Assembly: GCA_905233145.1 (NCBI GenBank)
Contig: CAJODI010000001.1
Location: 1 to 64,000, forward strand
Reading direction: 5' to 3'
Length of the DNA stretch: 64,000 nt
From: an uncultured Ruminococcus sp.
Lineage (GTDB): Bacteria > Bacillota > Clostridia > Oscillospirales > Acutalibacteraceae
A program made the translations under genes and the position numbers. Numbering within the stretch: position 1 is the first letter of the stretch; every line of letters begins with the position of its first letter. Below the pieces are notes generated by a model, which saw only the letters and a program-made list of their open reading frames with translations, was not told where the DNA came from and searched no databases. Below, one piece after another: positions 28,841-38,674 of the stretch.

Positions 28841-30073
28841 TTAAGCCTTTGTGCCGCATTCGGGGCAGAACTTAGCGTCACCGCTCAGCTCTGTTCCGCA
28901 GTTTGTGCAGAATTTCTTTTTGGGGGCCTCAGGCTTTTTGCTGCCGCATTCCGAGCAGAAGTTTCCTGTGTTTGTCGCTCCGCAAGAGCAGGTCCAGCCA
29001 CCCTGTGCCGGAGCTGCCTGCTGAGCCTGCTGCTGTTGGGGCTGCTGATTCATTTGCTGCTGCGGATGCTGGTTATGATACTGAGGATTTTGCATATATC
29101 CGCCGAGGATATTGCCACCGGCATTCATGCCGATTCCCATTCCCATAAAGCCTGCCATTGAGCCGCCTGAATTGCTTCCGGCGTCCTTGAGACCTTCCGA
29201 GATGTTGCCCGCAACATAACCCTGCTGAATAGCCTGGTCTGAGAGCATTGCGCCCTTGTTGCGCATATTGATAAGCTCCTGGCTGTCCTGATCGTAGGAA
29301 GCGTCAACATTAACGGAAACAACCTCTAAGCCACGCAGCTGAGTCCATTTTTCGTCGAGGAAATTGGACATATACTCGCCCAGCTCGTACTGCTTTGACT
29401 TGATGTAGCTGATGCGGTTGCCGTCTGCGGAATACTGATTGATAGTCGCGCCAAGTGCGCTTGTGAACTCGCCTGTGTACTGACGCGCGATTTCCGCAAA
29501 GCTTACGCTTTCGTTGCCGGTTTTTGCCGATGAAGGGATAACCTGCTCATAGAATTTGAACGGATCAACTACCCTTACGGAATAGTAGCCGTGAGCGCGA
29601 AGATTAAGCTCAGCATTGTAGAAATTATCGAAATAGTTGATAGGATTGGGCGTTCCAAACGGAAGATCCTTGATTTCCTGAACATTGATAAAGTATACAT
29701 GCTGTTCCTGAGAAGGAATTCCGCCAAACTTAACGCGGTTGAACGCCTCTTTGATTGAGTCGCCGAACTGTCCGGCGAAAAGTGACGGCATCGAGCTGTT
29801 GCTCACCTGAAAATATCCTGCCTCGGCAGTGAAGTCAACGATCTTGCCGCCGTCGGTAAGGATCATAAATTCACCCTGCTGAACGTGAATAATCGATCCG
29901 TTTGAAACTATATTCTGAGAGCCTTTTTTGTTCTGGCTTTTGCCGTTCTGAGTAATCAGTTGACCCGGAACAAAACAGGTTTGATTATCCATAGGAGAGG
30001 ATTTGATGACTTCTCCCCAGGAATCGGCAAGTGCGCCGCCTACCGCGTTTATCGCGGCTTTAATAATACCCAT
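28841..30073 (-). CDS. SPFH-domain protein with C-terminal double zinc ribbon (YdjI-like)
   Basis: MGIIKAAINAVGGALADSWGEVIKS...; C-term WTCSCGATNTGNFCSECGSKKPEAPKKKFCTNCGTELSGDAKFCPECGTKA; ATG at 30073. Confidence 0.85.
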   Translation of the reverse strand: MGIIKAAINAVGGALADSWGEVIKSSPMDNQTCFVPGQLITQNGKSQNKKGSQNIVSNGSIIHVQQGEFMILTDGGKIVDFTAEAGYFQVSNSSMPSLFAGQFGDSIKEAFNRVKFGGIPSQEQHVYFINVQEIKDLPFGTPNPINYFDNFYNAELNLRAHGYYSVRVVDPFKFYEQVIPSSAKTGNESVSFAEIARQYTGEFTSALGATINQYSADGNRISYIKSKQYELGEYMSNFLDEKWTQLRGLEVVSVNVDASYDQDSQELINMRNKGAMLSDQAIQQGYVAGNISEGLKDAGSNSGGSMAGFMGMGIGMNAGGNILGGYMQNPQYHNQHPQQQMNQQPQQQQAQQAAPAQGGWTCSCGATNTGNFCSECGSKKPEAPKKKFCTNCGTELSGDAKFCPECGTKA

Positions 30074-30186
30074 AGCGATTTCTCCTTTTATCACAGCTTG
30101 ATCCAGCTGTTATTATCGTTTCTATTTTAATATATTTTTCGTCAAAATTCAATATGTTTTTATAAATTTTACACAGGATTTTAATT

Positions 30187-30246
30187 TAAACAATACACCT
30201 GAAAAGGTTAATCGTCAGTGCAAATAGCCTTTTTAGGTGTATTTTT
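30187..30246 (-). terminator. Terminator-like hairpin downstream of fic
   Basis: AATACACCTGAAAAGG...CCTTTTTAGGTGTATTTTTT. Confidence 0.7.
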
Positions 30247-30270
30247 TAATCAGCCCAAACCGGCTGACCG

Positions 30271-30882
30271 TTATTCCGCTAAATCCTCTGTACGATATGC
30301 CGAATAGCCCTCGTACAGATAGCTGTTGTCTATGCCCTTCATATATATTTCGCGGTCGTTCGTTTTGTCCGTCAGAGCGGCTTTTAGCAAAAACTTGATT
30401 TCAACGTCCTTGACCGGGCTTCTTTCCATTGCCAAAAGGTAATCTTCCTTATCGACCCTGCTCCAGTCTACTACCCTGCCAAGCTCGGCGGCAAGCATTA
30501 CATCAAGCCAGATCCTCATGCTGCGACCGTTGCCCTCTCTAAAGGGGTGAGCTATATTCATTTCAACGTACTTTTCGACGATTTCCTCAAAGGTGCTCTG
30601 CGGCATTTTCTCAATGCTTTTAAGCGAGGCTTCAAGATACATGACCGGCGCAAAGCGAAAGTTGCCCTTTGCGATGTTTACCGTTCTCACCTTGCCGGCA
30701 AAATCGTAAATATCTCCAAAAAGAACCCTGTGGATCTCAAGCAAGGCTTTGAGCGTGCCGGGCTTCATTTTTATTAATGCTCCACTTTCAAAGAGCCTTG
30801 CGGCGTTTGTTTTGCTCCGCTTTTCCTCGGCTCTCGCAAGCTCTGCCGGGTCTGTTATTCCAAGCTTGTTTTCCAAAACCAT
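30271..30882 (-). CDS. fic: Fic/DOC family protein (class III architecture, C-terminal inhibitory motif)
   Basis: HPFREGNGRSMR Fic motif; C-terminal SYLYEG matches (S/T)xxxE(G/N). Confidence 0.93.
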   Translation of the reverse strand: MVLENKLGITDPAELARAEEKRSKTNAARLFESGALIKMKPGTLKALLEIHRVLFGDIYDFAGKVRTVNIAKGNFRFAPVMYLEASLKSIEKMPQSTFEEIVEKYVEMNIAHPFREGNGRSMRIWLDVMLAAELGRVVDWSRVDKEDYLLAMERSPVKDVEIKFLLKAALTDKTNDREIYMKGIDNSYLYEGYSAYRTEDLAE

Positions 30883-30890
30883 AGGTCACC

Positions 30891-31673
30891 TTAATACAGC
30901 TTTTTCAGTGCAGTCTGCTCCTTTACGGAGTCGAATTTCCATGACCGCAGGTTAATTTCCGTTATGGCTGTTCCGCAGAATTTGCAGAACTTGTTGCCCA
31001 GATTTGTGATCGGCGCACCGCAGTTAGGACAGTTTAACCCCAGCGCACCGGCTTGATTTGACATTTTTGAGGCGTCCTGAACGTATACAAGTCCGATATC
31101 ATAGATAGTCTGCCGCTTGTTTTTGTTGTCGCCGACAACGATTTTTCCTGTGTCGATATCCTCGAGGTAAGAATACTGACCAACCGCGGAATTAAAAAGA
31201 ATCGTCACCGTTGAACCGGTCTTGATATACCGGGCAATCTGGGTATCGTGAATCACCGTCTCGCTCATAATGTGATTTACGTTGCGGACATTCAGCTCCT
31301 CGATTATGCTTTGAACCGAGTTTTTGAGGTTTAGCGAACATTCCTCGGTTAGCGCGTTCACGTTTTTGGTGCTTATTGCGGCAAGATATCCGCGCAAAAC
31401 CGACTCCGCCTTATTTTTGTAAAGCTCGTAGTCAAATTCAGGAAAATCCTTTTGAATCAACGGCAGATAAACCGACGTCATAGCATGTACCGATTTGGGC
31501 GTTTCGCTCAAATTTCGCTTCTGCTCGTTAATTCCGTCGATCAGACTGTCTGTTCCAAACATTTTTCGCGAAAACCTGCTTATCCTTGTTTTTACAACAA
31601 ACGCCCCGATTCCGAGCGTTGCCGCGATAACTAAAAAGCTTATCAGCGGCATAAAAGGGGCAATATTTTCCAT
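30891..31673 (-). CDS. Membrane-anchored protein with Tim44-like region and C-terminal zinc ribbon
   Basis: N-terminal TM; central DFPEFDYELYKNKAESVLRGYLAAISTKN; CPNCGAPITNLGNKFCKFCGTAI. Confidence 0.65.
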   Translation of the reverse strand: MENIAPFMPLISFLVIAATLGIGAFVVKTRISRFSRKMFGTDSLIDGINEQKRNLSETPKSVHAMTSVYLPLIQKDFPEFDYELYKNKAESVLRGYLAAISTKNVNALTEECSLNLKNSVQSIIEELNVRNVNHIMSETVIHDTQIARYIKTGSTVTILFNSAVGQYSYLEDIDTGKIVVGDNKNKRQTIYDIGLVYVQDASKMSNQAGALGLNCPNCGAPITNLGNKFCKFCGTAITEINLRSWKFDSVKEQTALKKLY

Positions 31674-31701
31674 ACTTTCTCCTACATCTGTTTTTTACGG
31701 T

Positions 31702-31756
31702 ATAGGCAATACAGCATAGTTCAGGCGTACGCCTTAAATTGTGCGGTGTTGCCTAT
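31702..31756. repeat. Short family A element
   Basis: TATAGGCAATACAGCATAGTTCAGGCGTACGCCTTAAATTGTGCGGTGTTGCCTATA. Confidence 0.75.
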
Positions 31757-31762
31757 AATATA

Positions 31763-33538
31763 TTATTCTTCGGGCTTAAGCTGTATTCCCAGTACGTCAA
31801 GGCTTTCTTGGTCAACTGCCGCCGGGCAAGCCGACATCAGCTCGCTCGCGTTTTGAACCTTCGGAAACGCCGTTACGTCTCGCAGACTTTCTGCGCCGCA
31901 AAGAAGCATTACCACACGGTCAAGTCCGATTCCCATTCCGCCGTGCGGCGGCGCACCGTACTTATATGCCTCAACCAAAAAGCCGAACTTGGCTTCGATC
32001 TCTTCGTCGGTGAGCTTTAGCGCGCGGAACATTTTTTGCTGAAGCTCGGGGTCGGTGATACGCATTGAACCGCTTGACAGCTCAACGCCGTTGAGGGTAA
32101 GGTCAAACGCCTTTGCCACTACCTTTGACTTGTCAGTGTCGAGATATTGCAGGCACTCTTCCTTTGGCATTGTAAAGGGATGGTGCATTGCGACCCACTC
32201 GCCGGTTTCCTCGTCCTTTTCAAAGAACGGAAAATCAACGATCCAAAGGAATTTGAACTCGTCGGGAATGATCCCAAGACGCTTTGCGACCGTAAGTCTG
32301 AGTGCTCCGAGGGTCGGGAGCACAACGCTGTTTTTGTCAGCGACAATAAGGATCACGTCGCCCTTTTCCGCGCCGAGTCTCTCATAAATCGCAGCAAGCT
32401 CGTCCTCGGTCATGAACTTTTTGAACGAAGCGTTCGGCTCGTCAACCCATCTTACATAAGCCAGACCCTTTGCGCCGATGCCCTTGGCATATTCGGTCAG
32501 CTTGTCAATTTCTTTTCTTGTATATACTCCGGCAGCGTTCTTGGCAACGATCGCCCTTACCGAACCGCCGTTTTCTATTGCACCGGTAAAAACCGAAAAT
32601 CCGCAGTCTTTGACCAAATCGGAAATGTCCTGAATTTTCATATCAAAGCGGATATCAGGCTTGTCCGAGCCGTAGTTTTCCATTGCGTCCTTATAAGTCA
32701 TGCGCTCAAATGGAGTTTCAAGCTCCTTGCCCAAAGCCTCTCGGAACATATATTTAAAATAACCTTCGTTGATTTCCAGAATATCCTCTACATCAACAAA
32801 TGAAAGCTCCATATCGATTTGAGTGAACTCAGGCTGACGGTCAGCTCGCAAATCCTCGTCGCGGAAGCAACGCGCAAGCTGAATATAGCGATCGAAGCCC
32901 GAAACCATCAGAAGCTGCTTGTAGATTTGCGGCGACTGCGGAAGCGCATAAAATTTACCGTTGTGAATTCTTGACGGAACAAGGTAGTCTCTTGCGCCCT
33001 CGGGGGTTGACTTTATCATCATTGGGGTTTCAATCTCAACAAAGCCGTTTTGCGCAAAATAATCTCGTGTTACTTTTGCGATTTTGCTTCTGAGCATAAT
33101 ATTGTTCAAAAGCGGACGACGGCGAAGATCGAGATATCTGTATTTGAGTCTCAGCTCCTCGTTAGTCTGGGAATCGTCAACTATCTCAAACGGAGGAGTC
33201 TGCGCCCTTGACAAAACTCTGAGGTCGCTGACAATGACCTCAACATCTCCGGTCGGGATTTCGGGATTTTTCGCGCTTCTTTCGCAAACCATGCCCTTTG
33301 CCGCCAAAACGAACTCAGCACGGCAGGAAGCCGCCTTGTCAAAAATCTCTCTGTCTGTGTTGTCATTAAAGGCAAGCTGAACGATTCCGGTACGGTCGCG
33401 CAGATCGATGAAAACAAGCTGACCCAAATCGCGGCAACGCTGAACCCAACCGCAGACCGTGATCTCTTTTCCTACGTCCTCTATTCTTAAATCGCCGCAG
33501 TAATTGCTGCGCCTCAATCCTTTCATAAATTCTGCCAT
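31763..33538 (-). CDS. aspS: Aspartyl-tRNA synthetase
   Basis: 591 aa; class II motifs [36 protein letters not shown]. Confidence 0.98.
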   Translation of the reverse strand: MAEFMKGLRRSNYCGDLRIEDVGKEITVCGWVQRCRDLGQLVFIDLRDRTGIVQLAFNDNTDREIFDKAASCRAEFVLAAKGMVCERSAKNPEIPTGDVEVIVSDLRVLSRAQTPPFEIVDDSQTNEELRLKYRYLDLRRRPLLNNIMLRSKIAKVTRDYFAQNGFVEIETPMMIKSTPEGARDYLVPSRIHNGKFYALPQSPQIYKQLLMVSGFDRYIQLARCFRDEDLRADRQPEFTQIDMELSFVDVEDILEINEGYFKYMFREALGKELETPFERMTYKDAMENYGSDKPDIRFDMKIQDISDLVKDCGFSVFTGAIENGGSVRAIVAKNAAGVYTRKEIDKLTEYAKGIGAKGLAYVRWVDEPNASFKKFMTEDELAAIYERLGAEKGDVILIVADKNSVVLPTLGALRLTVAKRLGIIPDEFKFLWIVDFPFFEKDEETGEWVAMHHPFTMPKEECLQYLDTDKSKVVAKAFDLTLNGVELSSGSMRITDPELQQKMFRALKLTDEEIEAKFGFLVEAYKYGAPPHGGMGIGLDRVVMLLCGAESLRDVTAFPKVQNASELMSACPAAVDQESLDVLGIQLKPEE

Positions 33539-33552
33539 TTCTATATTTCTCC

Positions 33553-33615
33553 TTTTTTATTCCGAGCAGAAAGCTCGGAGCACAATCAAATCTCGGTTGC
33601 CCGAAAATGCTTTCA
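33553..33615 (-). repeat. Family C interspersed repeat, single unit in aspS leader
   Basis: Reverse complement GAAAGCATTTTCGGGCAACCGAGATTTGATTGTGCTCCGAGCTTTCTGCTCGGAATAAAAA. Confidence 0.65.
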
Positions 33616-33737
33616 TCTGTAAATATCGTTTTTATCCGAGTTGAAGTCTCGAAATAAAATTATATCCATATTTATACAGTCGGGAACTAACGGTTTTTCC
33701 ATAAAAAATTTATCTCCCCGACCGAAATTGTCCATTG

Positions 33738-35042
33738 TCAATTAAGAAAAGAGTTGTTGTCAGTCAGACAAAGCACCGAAAACTTTTCCGCAAAGCTTTT
33801 GTCAAGCGCGAGGCTTGTTTGCTCGCCGGTTTCCATATTTTTGACCGAAGCACAATTTTGCTCAAGCTCATTGTCACCGAGCACCAGTGAATACTTTGCG
33901 CCGATTTTGTCGGCATATTTCATCTGAGCACGAAGTCCCCTGCCTACAACGTCGGTTTCTGCGGCAAGTCCGCATTCTCTTACACTGCGCAACAGCTCAA
34001 AAGCCTTTACCTTTGCCGCGTCGCCCATTGTCGCAATGTAAAGCGAGGTTTGGTTGTTGTCCGGAATAACAATTCCCTGACTGTCCATCACCATCAGCAG
34101 TCGTTCAAGTCCCATTGCAAAGCCCAGCGAAGGCATATGCTTGCCGCCAAGTTCCTCTATCAATCCGTCATACCGACCGCCGCCGCAGACCGTTCCCTGT
34201 GCGCCGATGCAGTCGGTTACAAACTCAAACACCGTTTTGGTGTAATAGTCAAGTCCGCGTACAATAGTTGGATTTACCGTGTATTCAACTCCTGCGGCGT
34301 CAAGATAGCTTTTTACCTCGGTGAAATGCTGCTCACATTCCTCACAAAGATAATCGGTAATTTTAGGCGCGTCCTTAGCGATTTCCTTATCCTCCGGGCT
34401 TTTGCAGTCCAAAAGTCTCATCGGATTGCGCTCAAGCCTTGAAAGGCAGGTCTGACAGAGCCTGTCCTTAAATTGTCCGAAATACTCTCTGAGTGCCTCG
34501 TTGTATTTTGCTCTGCATTCCGGGCAGCCGATTGAATTCAGCTCCAGTCTGAGCTGACCGATTCCCAGCCTGTCAAAAATAGACTGTGCAACGCAAATCA
34601 GCTCTGCGTCCGCCACCGGTGACTGAGTTCCGTATTCCTCGATACCAAATTGGTGAAATTCGCGCAGCCTGCCTGCCTGCGGTTTTTCGTAACGATAGCA
34701 GGAAACAAAATAGCTTGCCTTTATTGGCAGCCCTTCGTTATCAAGCGCGTGCTCAAGCACCGCCCTTGCCGCTCCGGCAGTACCCTCGGGGCGAAGCGTT
34801 ACACTCTCGCCGCCCTTTGTGTCAAAGGTATACATCTCCTTTTGCACAACGTCGGTCGTCTGACCCACGCCGCGCGCAAAAAGCTCGGTGTGCTCAAAAA
34901 CCGGGGTGCGGATCTCCTTAAAGCCGTAGCAGCGCGCTTCCTCGCGCATAATATTTTCGATAAACTGCCAGCGGTAGCTCTCCTTTGGAAGAACATCCTC
35001 AGTTCCCTTTATCTTCTTGGTTATCAAAGCCATACTGCTCAA
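33738..35042 (-). CDS. hisS: Histidyl-tRNA synthetase
   Basis: IKGTEDVLPKESYRWQ, GLDYYTKTVFEF, CGGGRYDGL. Confidence 0.97.
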   Translation of the reverse strand: MSSMALITKKIKGTEDVLPKESYRWQFIENIMREEARCYGFKEIRTPVFEHTELFARGVGQTTDVVQKEMYTFDTKGGESVTLRPEGTAGAARAVLEHALDNEGLPIKASYFVSCYRYEKPQAGRLREFHQFGIEEYGTQSPVADAELICVAQSIFDRLGIGQLRLELNSIGCPECRAKYNEALREYFGQFKDRLCQTCLSRLERNPMRLLDCKSPEDKEIAKDAPKITDYLCEECEQHFTEVKSYLDAAGVEYTVNPTIVRGLDYYTKTVFEFVTDCIGAQGTVCGGGRYDGLIEELGGKHMPSLGFAMGLERLLMVMDSQGIVIPDNNQTSLYIATMGDAAKVKAFELLRSVRECGLAAETDVVGRGLRAQMKYADKIGAKYSLVLGDNELEQNCASVKNMETGEQTSLALDKSFAEKFSVLCLTDNNSFLN

Positions 35043-35109
35043 TCCTTTTTCAAGTCAATTAAATATGTATTATTTTAATTTGTATTATACTATATTTTTA
35101 AACATAAAA

Positions 35110-35143
35110 CAAGATATCGGACGACAAAAATTGCCGTCCGATT
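35110..35143 (-). terminator. Terminator-like hairpin downstream of mgsA
   Basis: ATCGGACGaCAA-AAA-TTGcCGTCCGAT. Confidence 0.75.
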
Positions 35144-35207
35144 TGATTTCTAAAATTATTAAATCAGCAAATGTCCGGGTGCATAATTTTCCGAAACATC
35201 AATGCGT

Positions 35208-35609
35208 TTATTTCAAAATATTTCTCCAGTCAAGGTCGCCGCGCTCAAGACCGTGGATCAGCACCTCGGCTGTAGCGATGTTGGTTGCGACCGGGATATT
35301 GTGCATGTCGCAGAGTCTTAGCATATTCATATCGTTTGGCTCGTTTGGCTTGGGGCTGAGTGGATCTCTGAAAAACAGGAGCATATCAACCTCGTTACAG
35401 GCAATGCGCGCTGCGATTTGCTGGCTGCCGCCCTGAGAACCTGCGAGGAATTTCTGAATGGAAAGACCGGTTGCCTCCGAAACCATTTTGCCGGTAGTGC
35501 CTGTTGCGCAAAGATTGTTGCGGCTGAGCACACCGCAGTAAGCAATGCAGAACTGTACCATAAGTTCTTTCTTTTCATCATGAGCAATAAGTGCTATATT
35601 CATATCCAA
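35208..35609 (-). CDS. mgsA: Methylglyoxal synthase
   Basis: MNIALIAHDEKKELMVQFC, ATGTTGKMV, LAGSQGGSQQIAARI, FFRDPL. Confidence 0.95.
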   Translation of the reverse strand: MDMNIALIAHDEKKELMVQFCIAYCGVLSRNNLCATGTTGKMVSEATGLSIQKFLAGSQGGSQQIAARIACNEVDMLLFFRDPLSPKPNEPNDMNMLRLCDMHNIPVATNIATAEVLIHGLERGDLDWRNILK

Positions 35610-35684
35610 TATTCCTCCAAACTCAATATTATTATGGCAACCCCCACGATTTGCAAACGCAAACCGCCTGTTGCTGCCTATAGA

Positions 35685-36422
35685 TTATTTGTAGATTAAC
35701 GGTATCTGCCGTCCCAAAATTCTGCCGGCAAGTCCGTCAAAAATCTCCATCGAAGCCGAAGCCCTGCCGCCGGTCAAGCCCTTTTGCATAACCGCCGATA
35801 TACCGATGTCAAACGGAATCAAAGCAATAAGCTGCGTTTGCGAAACATCAATAACATCGTCAAGATCGCGATAAAAGCCAAGCCGTGAAAACATTTTGCG
35901 GTCAAAGCGGTTGATAACAAGCCTGATTTGCTCAATTCCCATAAGAGAAAGCTTTTGTCTGACCTTTACACAACCCCTCAAGCTTGTTGGCTCTGCGTTA
36001 GTCACAATTAATGCAGTCGAAGCAGGCGAAGCCGCTGTTACAAAACCCGATCCGATTCCTGCCGGAGAGTCTATGATAACATAATCATAGTCTTTCCTTA
36101 CAGATTCAACAAGTTGAGTAAAAACCTCGGGACTGAGCTCATTTTCCGCGTCAAACGGAGCCGCCATAAAAAACAAGCCATCGTCTCCGCGATGTGGATA
36201 AACGGCTTCCTGAATCGTGCAATTGCCGCAAACCGCATCGGAAGCGTCAAAAAGAATGTCACGCTCCATATCGAGCATAATGTCAAGTCCGCGCATACCG
36301 CAGTCGCAGTCAATAAGCAAAACACGCTTGCCATGCTTTAAAAGCGAAACAGAAAGGCAAATGCATACCGTTGACTTTCCGGTGCCGCCTTTGCCCGACG
36401 CTACAACTATCACATTGTTCAT
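35685..36422 (-). CDS. minD: Septum-site ATPase MinD-like (ParA/MinD family)
   Basis: VIVVASGKGGTGKSTVCICLS deviant Walker A; ATG at 36422 preferred over 36530. Confidence 0.88.
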   Translation of the reverse strand: MNNVIVVASGKGGTGKSTVCICLSVSLLKHGKRVLLIDCDCGMRGLDIMLDMERDILFDASDAVCGNCTIQEAVYPHRGDDGLFFMAAPFDAENELSPEVFTQLVESVRKDYDYVIIDSPAGIGSGFVTAASPASTALIVTNAEPTSLRGCVKVRQKLSLMGIEQIRLVINRFDRKMFSRLGFYRDLDDVIDVSQTQLIALIPFDIGISAVMQKGLTGGRASASMEIFDGLAGRILGRQIPLIYK

Positions 36423-36617
36423 AATTATATTACCTCTGCTATATTTTATCATAAAATTTGCTAAAGAGCAACAAAAAGACTGTTTTTTTTCAAACAAAAT
36501 TTGCACACCGTTTTTAGCAATAATGCACAAAGAATCTGTAAATAACGCCGCTTAGATATGTTAGAAGCACTGATTATTTTGTTATAACAGTATAAGCTAT
36601 CCCCCGCTGACCGAAAA

Positions 36618-38654
36618 TCACAGACTTTCACTTTCATTATCCTTCAAAAAATACGCGTCCAAAAGCTCCTTTGCAACCGACATCGAGTATTTTCCTCTTG
36701 CTCCATGCTCAATTACCACAGCAACCGCAACCTCCGGATTTTCAAAGGGCGCGTAGCACATAAAGGTAGTGTGATCAGAGCCTGAGTTTTCGGCTGTTCC
36801 GGTTTTGGCAGCGATCCGGACCTTGTAATCACCGAAAACGCTGCTTGCCGTTCCGTCAGTCGTAACCTCACGCATAGCGTTTTGCACAAGCTTAATATTT
36901 TCGGGCGAAATCGGACATTCATCAATTTTTTTCGGAGCCGAAAAATCCGCAATAACTTTATCACGCTGATAGTCGGTAAGCTTTTCGACAAGATGGGTTC
37001 TCATCCTTACACCGTTGTTTGCCAAAGTTGCCGCATAGGTTGCGAGCTGCACCGGGGTAAAAGCGTTGTCAGACTGTCCGATTGCCGCCTGAACGGTATT
37101 GCCTGCCTGCCATTGCGTACTGTCACGTCCGGCGAGCGTTCCGCGACTTTCTTCAATTTCAACTCCGGTGTATTCACCGAGTCCGAATTTTTCGGCATAA
37201 AGGTACATTGGCTCAATACCAAGCCTTCTGCCGGTTTCGGCAAAAAAATAGTTGCAGGAATGAGCTATTGCCGAGGTCACGTCCATATCACCGTGATAGT
37301 GCATACACTGCACTATATTGGTCGGATAATAATCGTAGTTTTGTTTGCAGAAAATTTCGGTTTGCGGCGTAATAATCTTTTCCTCAAGCGCGGCACAGGC
37401 AACGCACGGCTTAAAGAGGGAGCCGCACGCAAATGAACCTGAAAAGGCGCGGTCGAACATCGGTGAGTTTTCGTCCTCGGAAAGCTCAATATAATAATCT
37501 CCGTATTCGCTGTAGCGGTTAAGATCATAGGACGGAAAGCTTGCGGCTGCAAGTACTGAAAAATCTCTGACATCCAACATAACCACAGCGCCGGTTTCAC
37601 AGTCCTCTCCGCGGTTATCTTCGCCGGTTTGAGCTTGCTCGGCTATTCCGGCTTCTCTTGCCGCCTTTATGTTTTCCTCAAGTGATTCCGCAGCGACTCT
37701 TTGCAGCTGTGAGTCCAGAGTAAGCCATACTGTATTTCCGGGCTTGGAATCAATTGTCTCAATCTCATCAACAACCGCACCCTCAGAATCTCTCTTGACG
37801 ATCCTTGAGCCGCCGCTTCCCTTAAGCTCACTTTCAAACGCAAGCTCGATTCCGAATTTTCCGATTTTGTCACTCAGCGCGTATTCCTTTCCCTCCGAGT
37901 CAAGCCTGTTAAGCTCTTCTTCTGTCAGCGCACCCAACGCTCCCAAAACGTGCGGCGCAAGGTCCGGCTCGGAAGCAGAACGTTCAAGGCGCGCGCGCAC
38001 ATCAACTCCGCTGATTCCCTGAGTATTCTCGCTCACTGCGTCAATGGTGCTTCTGCTGATTCCGTCGGCAAAAATATATGGCTTTGACGAAGAATATCCC
38101 TCAAGCTCCATGTTGTACAAAACCGACTCAAGATTTCTCAGATCTTGTTGGGAATAGCCGGTTTCAAGCTTATATTTTTTGCGCAGCTTTTCCGCGCACT
38201 CCGCCGCGGAAAATTCTCCGTTCAAAAATTCGTCCGAAAAAAGCCGTTGCTTCTCTTTTTCTTTTCCGTCCATAAATGAAAATTCGCCATTGACATAATT
38301 GATTGGAAGTACGTCAATCCAGTTTCCTCCACTGCCCTCGGTAAGCGAGATCAATTGCAAAATCGTTTCGTTCAGAATATTTTCGTCGGCATACAGCTTG
38401 TCTATAACGATTTGATATTTTGTACTGTTAGTCACAAGCCCCTTGCCGTTTCGGTCCAAAATTTCTCCTCTGACCGCGTCTGTGCTGACAGTGTAGGCAG
38501 TTGAGCGCGAAGCAAGCCTTCTGTACTCCTCGCCGTGTATGAGCTGCCAGTCCGCAAGCCTTGCCGTGAACAGCGCGAAAAAAATCAAGGTTATTATTAT
38601 ACAAACCGAATATACTGTTATTCTGTTTCTTTTTTTTCGCATTTTTACCTCCAA
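36618..38654 (-). CDS. mrdA: Penicillin-binding protein 2 (class B, MrdA-like)
   Basis: Transpeptidase motifs SLFK (GSLFKPCV), SCN (HSCNYF), KTGTAE. Confidence 0.93.
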   Translation of the reverse strand: MEVKMRKKRNRITVYSVCIIITLIFFALFTARLADWQLIHGEEYRRLASRSTAYTVSTDAVRGEILDRNGKGLVTNSTKYQIVIDKLYADENILNETILQLISLTEGSGGNWIDVLPINYVNGEFSFMDGKEKEKQRLFSDEFLNGEFSAAECAEKLRKKYKLETGYSQQDLRNLESVLYNMELEGYSSSKPYIFADGISRSTIDAVSENTQGISGVDVRARLERSASEPDLAPHVLGALGALTEEELNRLDSEGKEYALSDKIGKFGIELAFESELKGSGGSRIVKRDSEGAVVDEIETIDSKPGNTVWLTLDSQLQRVAAESLEENIKAAREAGIAEQAQTGEDNRGEDCETGAVVMLDVRDFSVLAAASFPSYDLNRYSEYGDYYIELSEDENSPMFDRAFSGSFACGSLFKPCVACAALEEKIITPQTEIFCKQNYDYYPTNIVQCMHYHGDMDVTSAIAHSCNYFFAETGRRLGIEPMYLYAEKFGLGEYTGVEIEESRGTLAGRDSTQWQAGNTVQAAIGQSDNAFTPVQLATYAATLANNGVRMRTHLVEKLTDYQRDKVIADFSAPKKIDECPISPENIKLVQNAMREVTTDGTASSVFGDYKVRIAAKTGTAENSGSDHTTFMCYAPFENPEVAVAVVIEHGARGKYSMSVAKELLDAYFLKDNESESL

Positions 38655-38674
38655 ACCGTTTATTGGCGTGCTGT

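Noticed and set aside
36882-37436. 184-aa plus-strand ORF antisense to mrdA
   Set aside because: Shadow ORF over recognisable PBP2 transpeptidase motifs.
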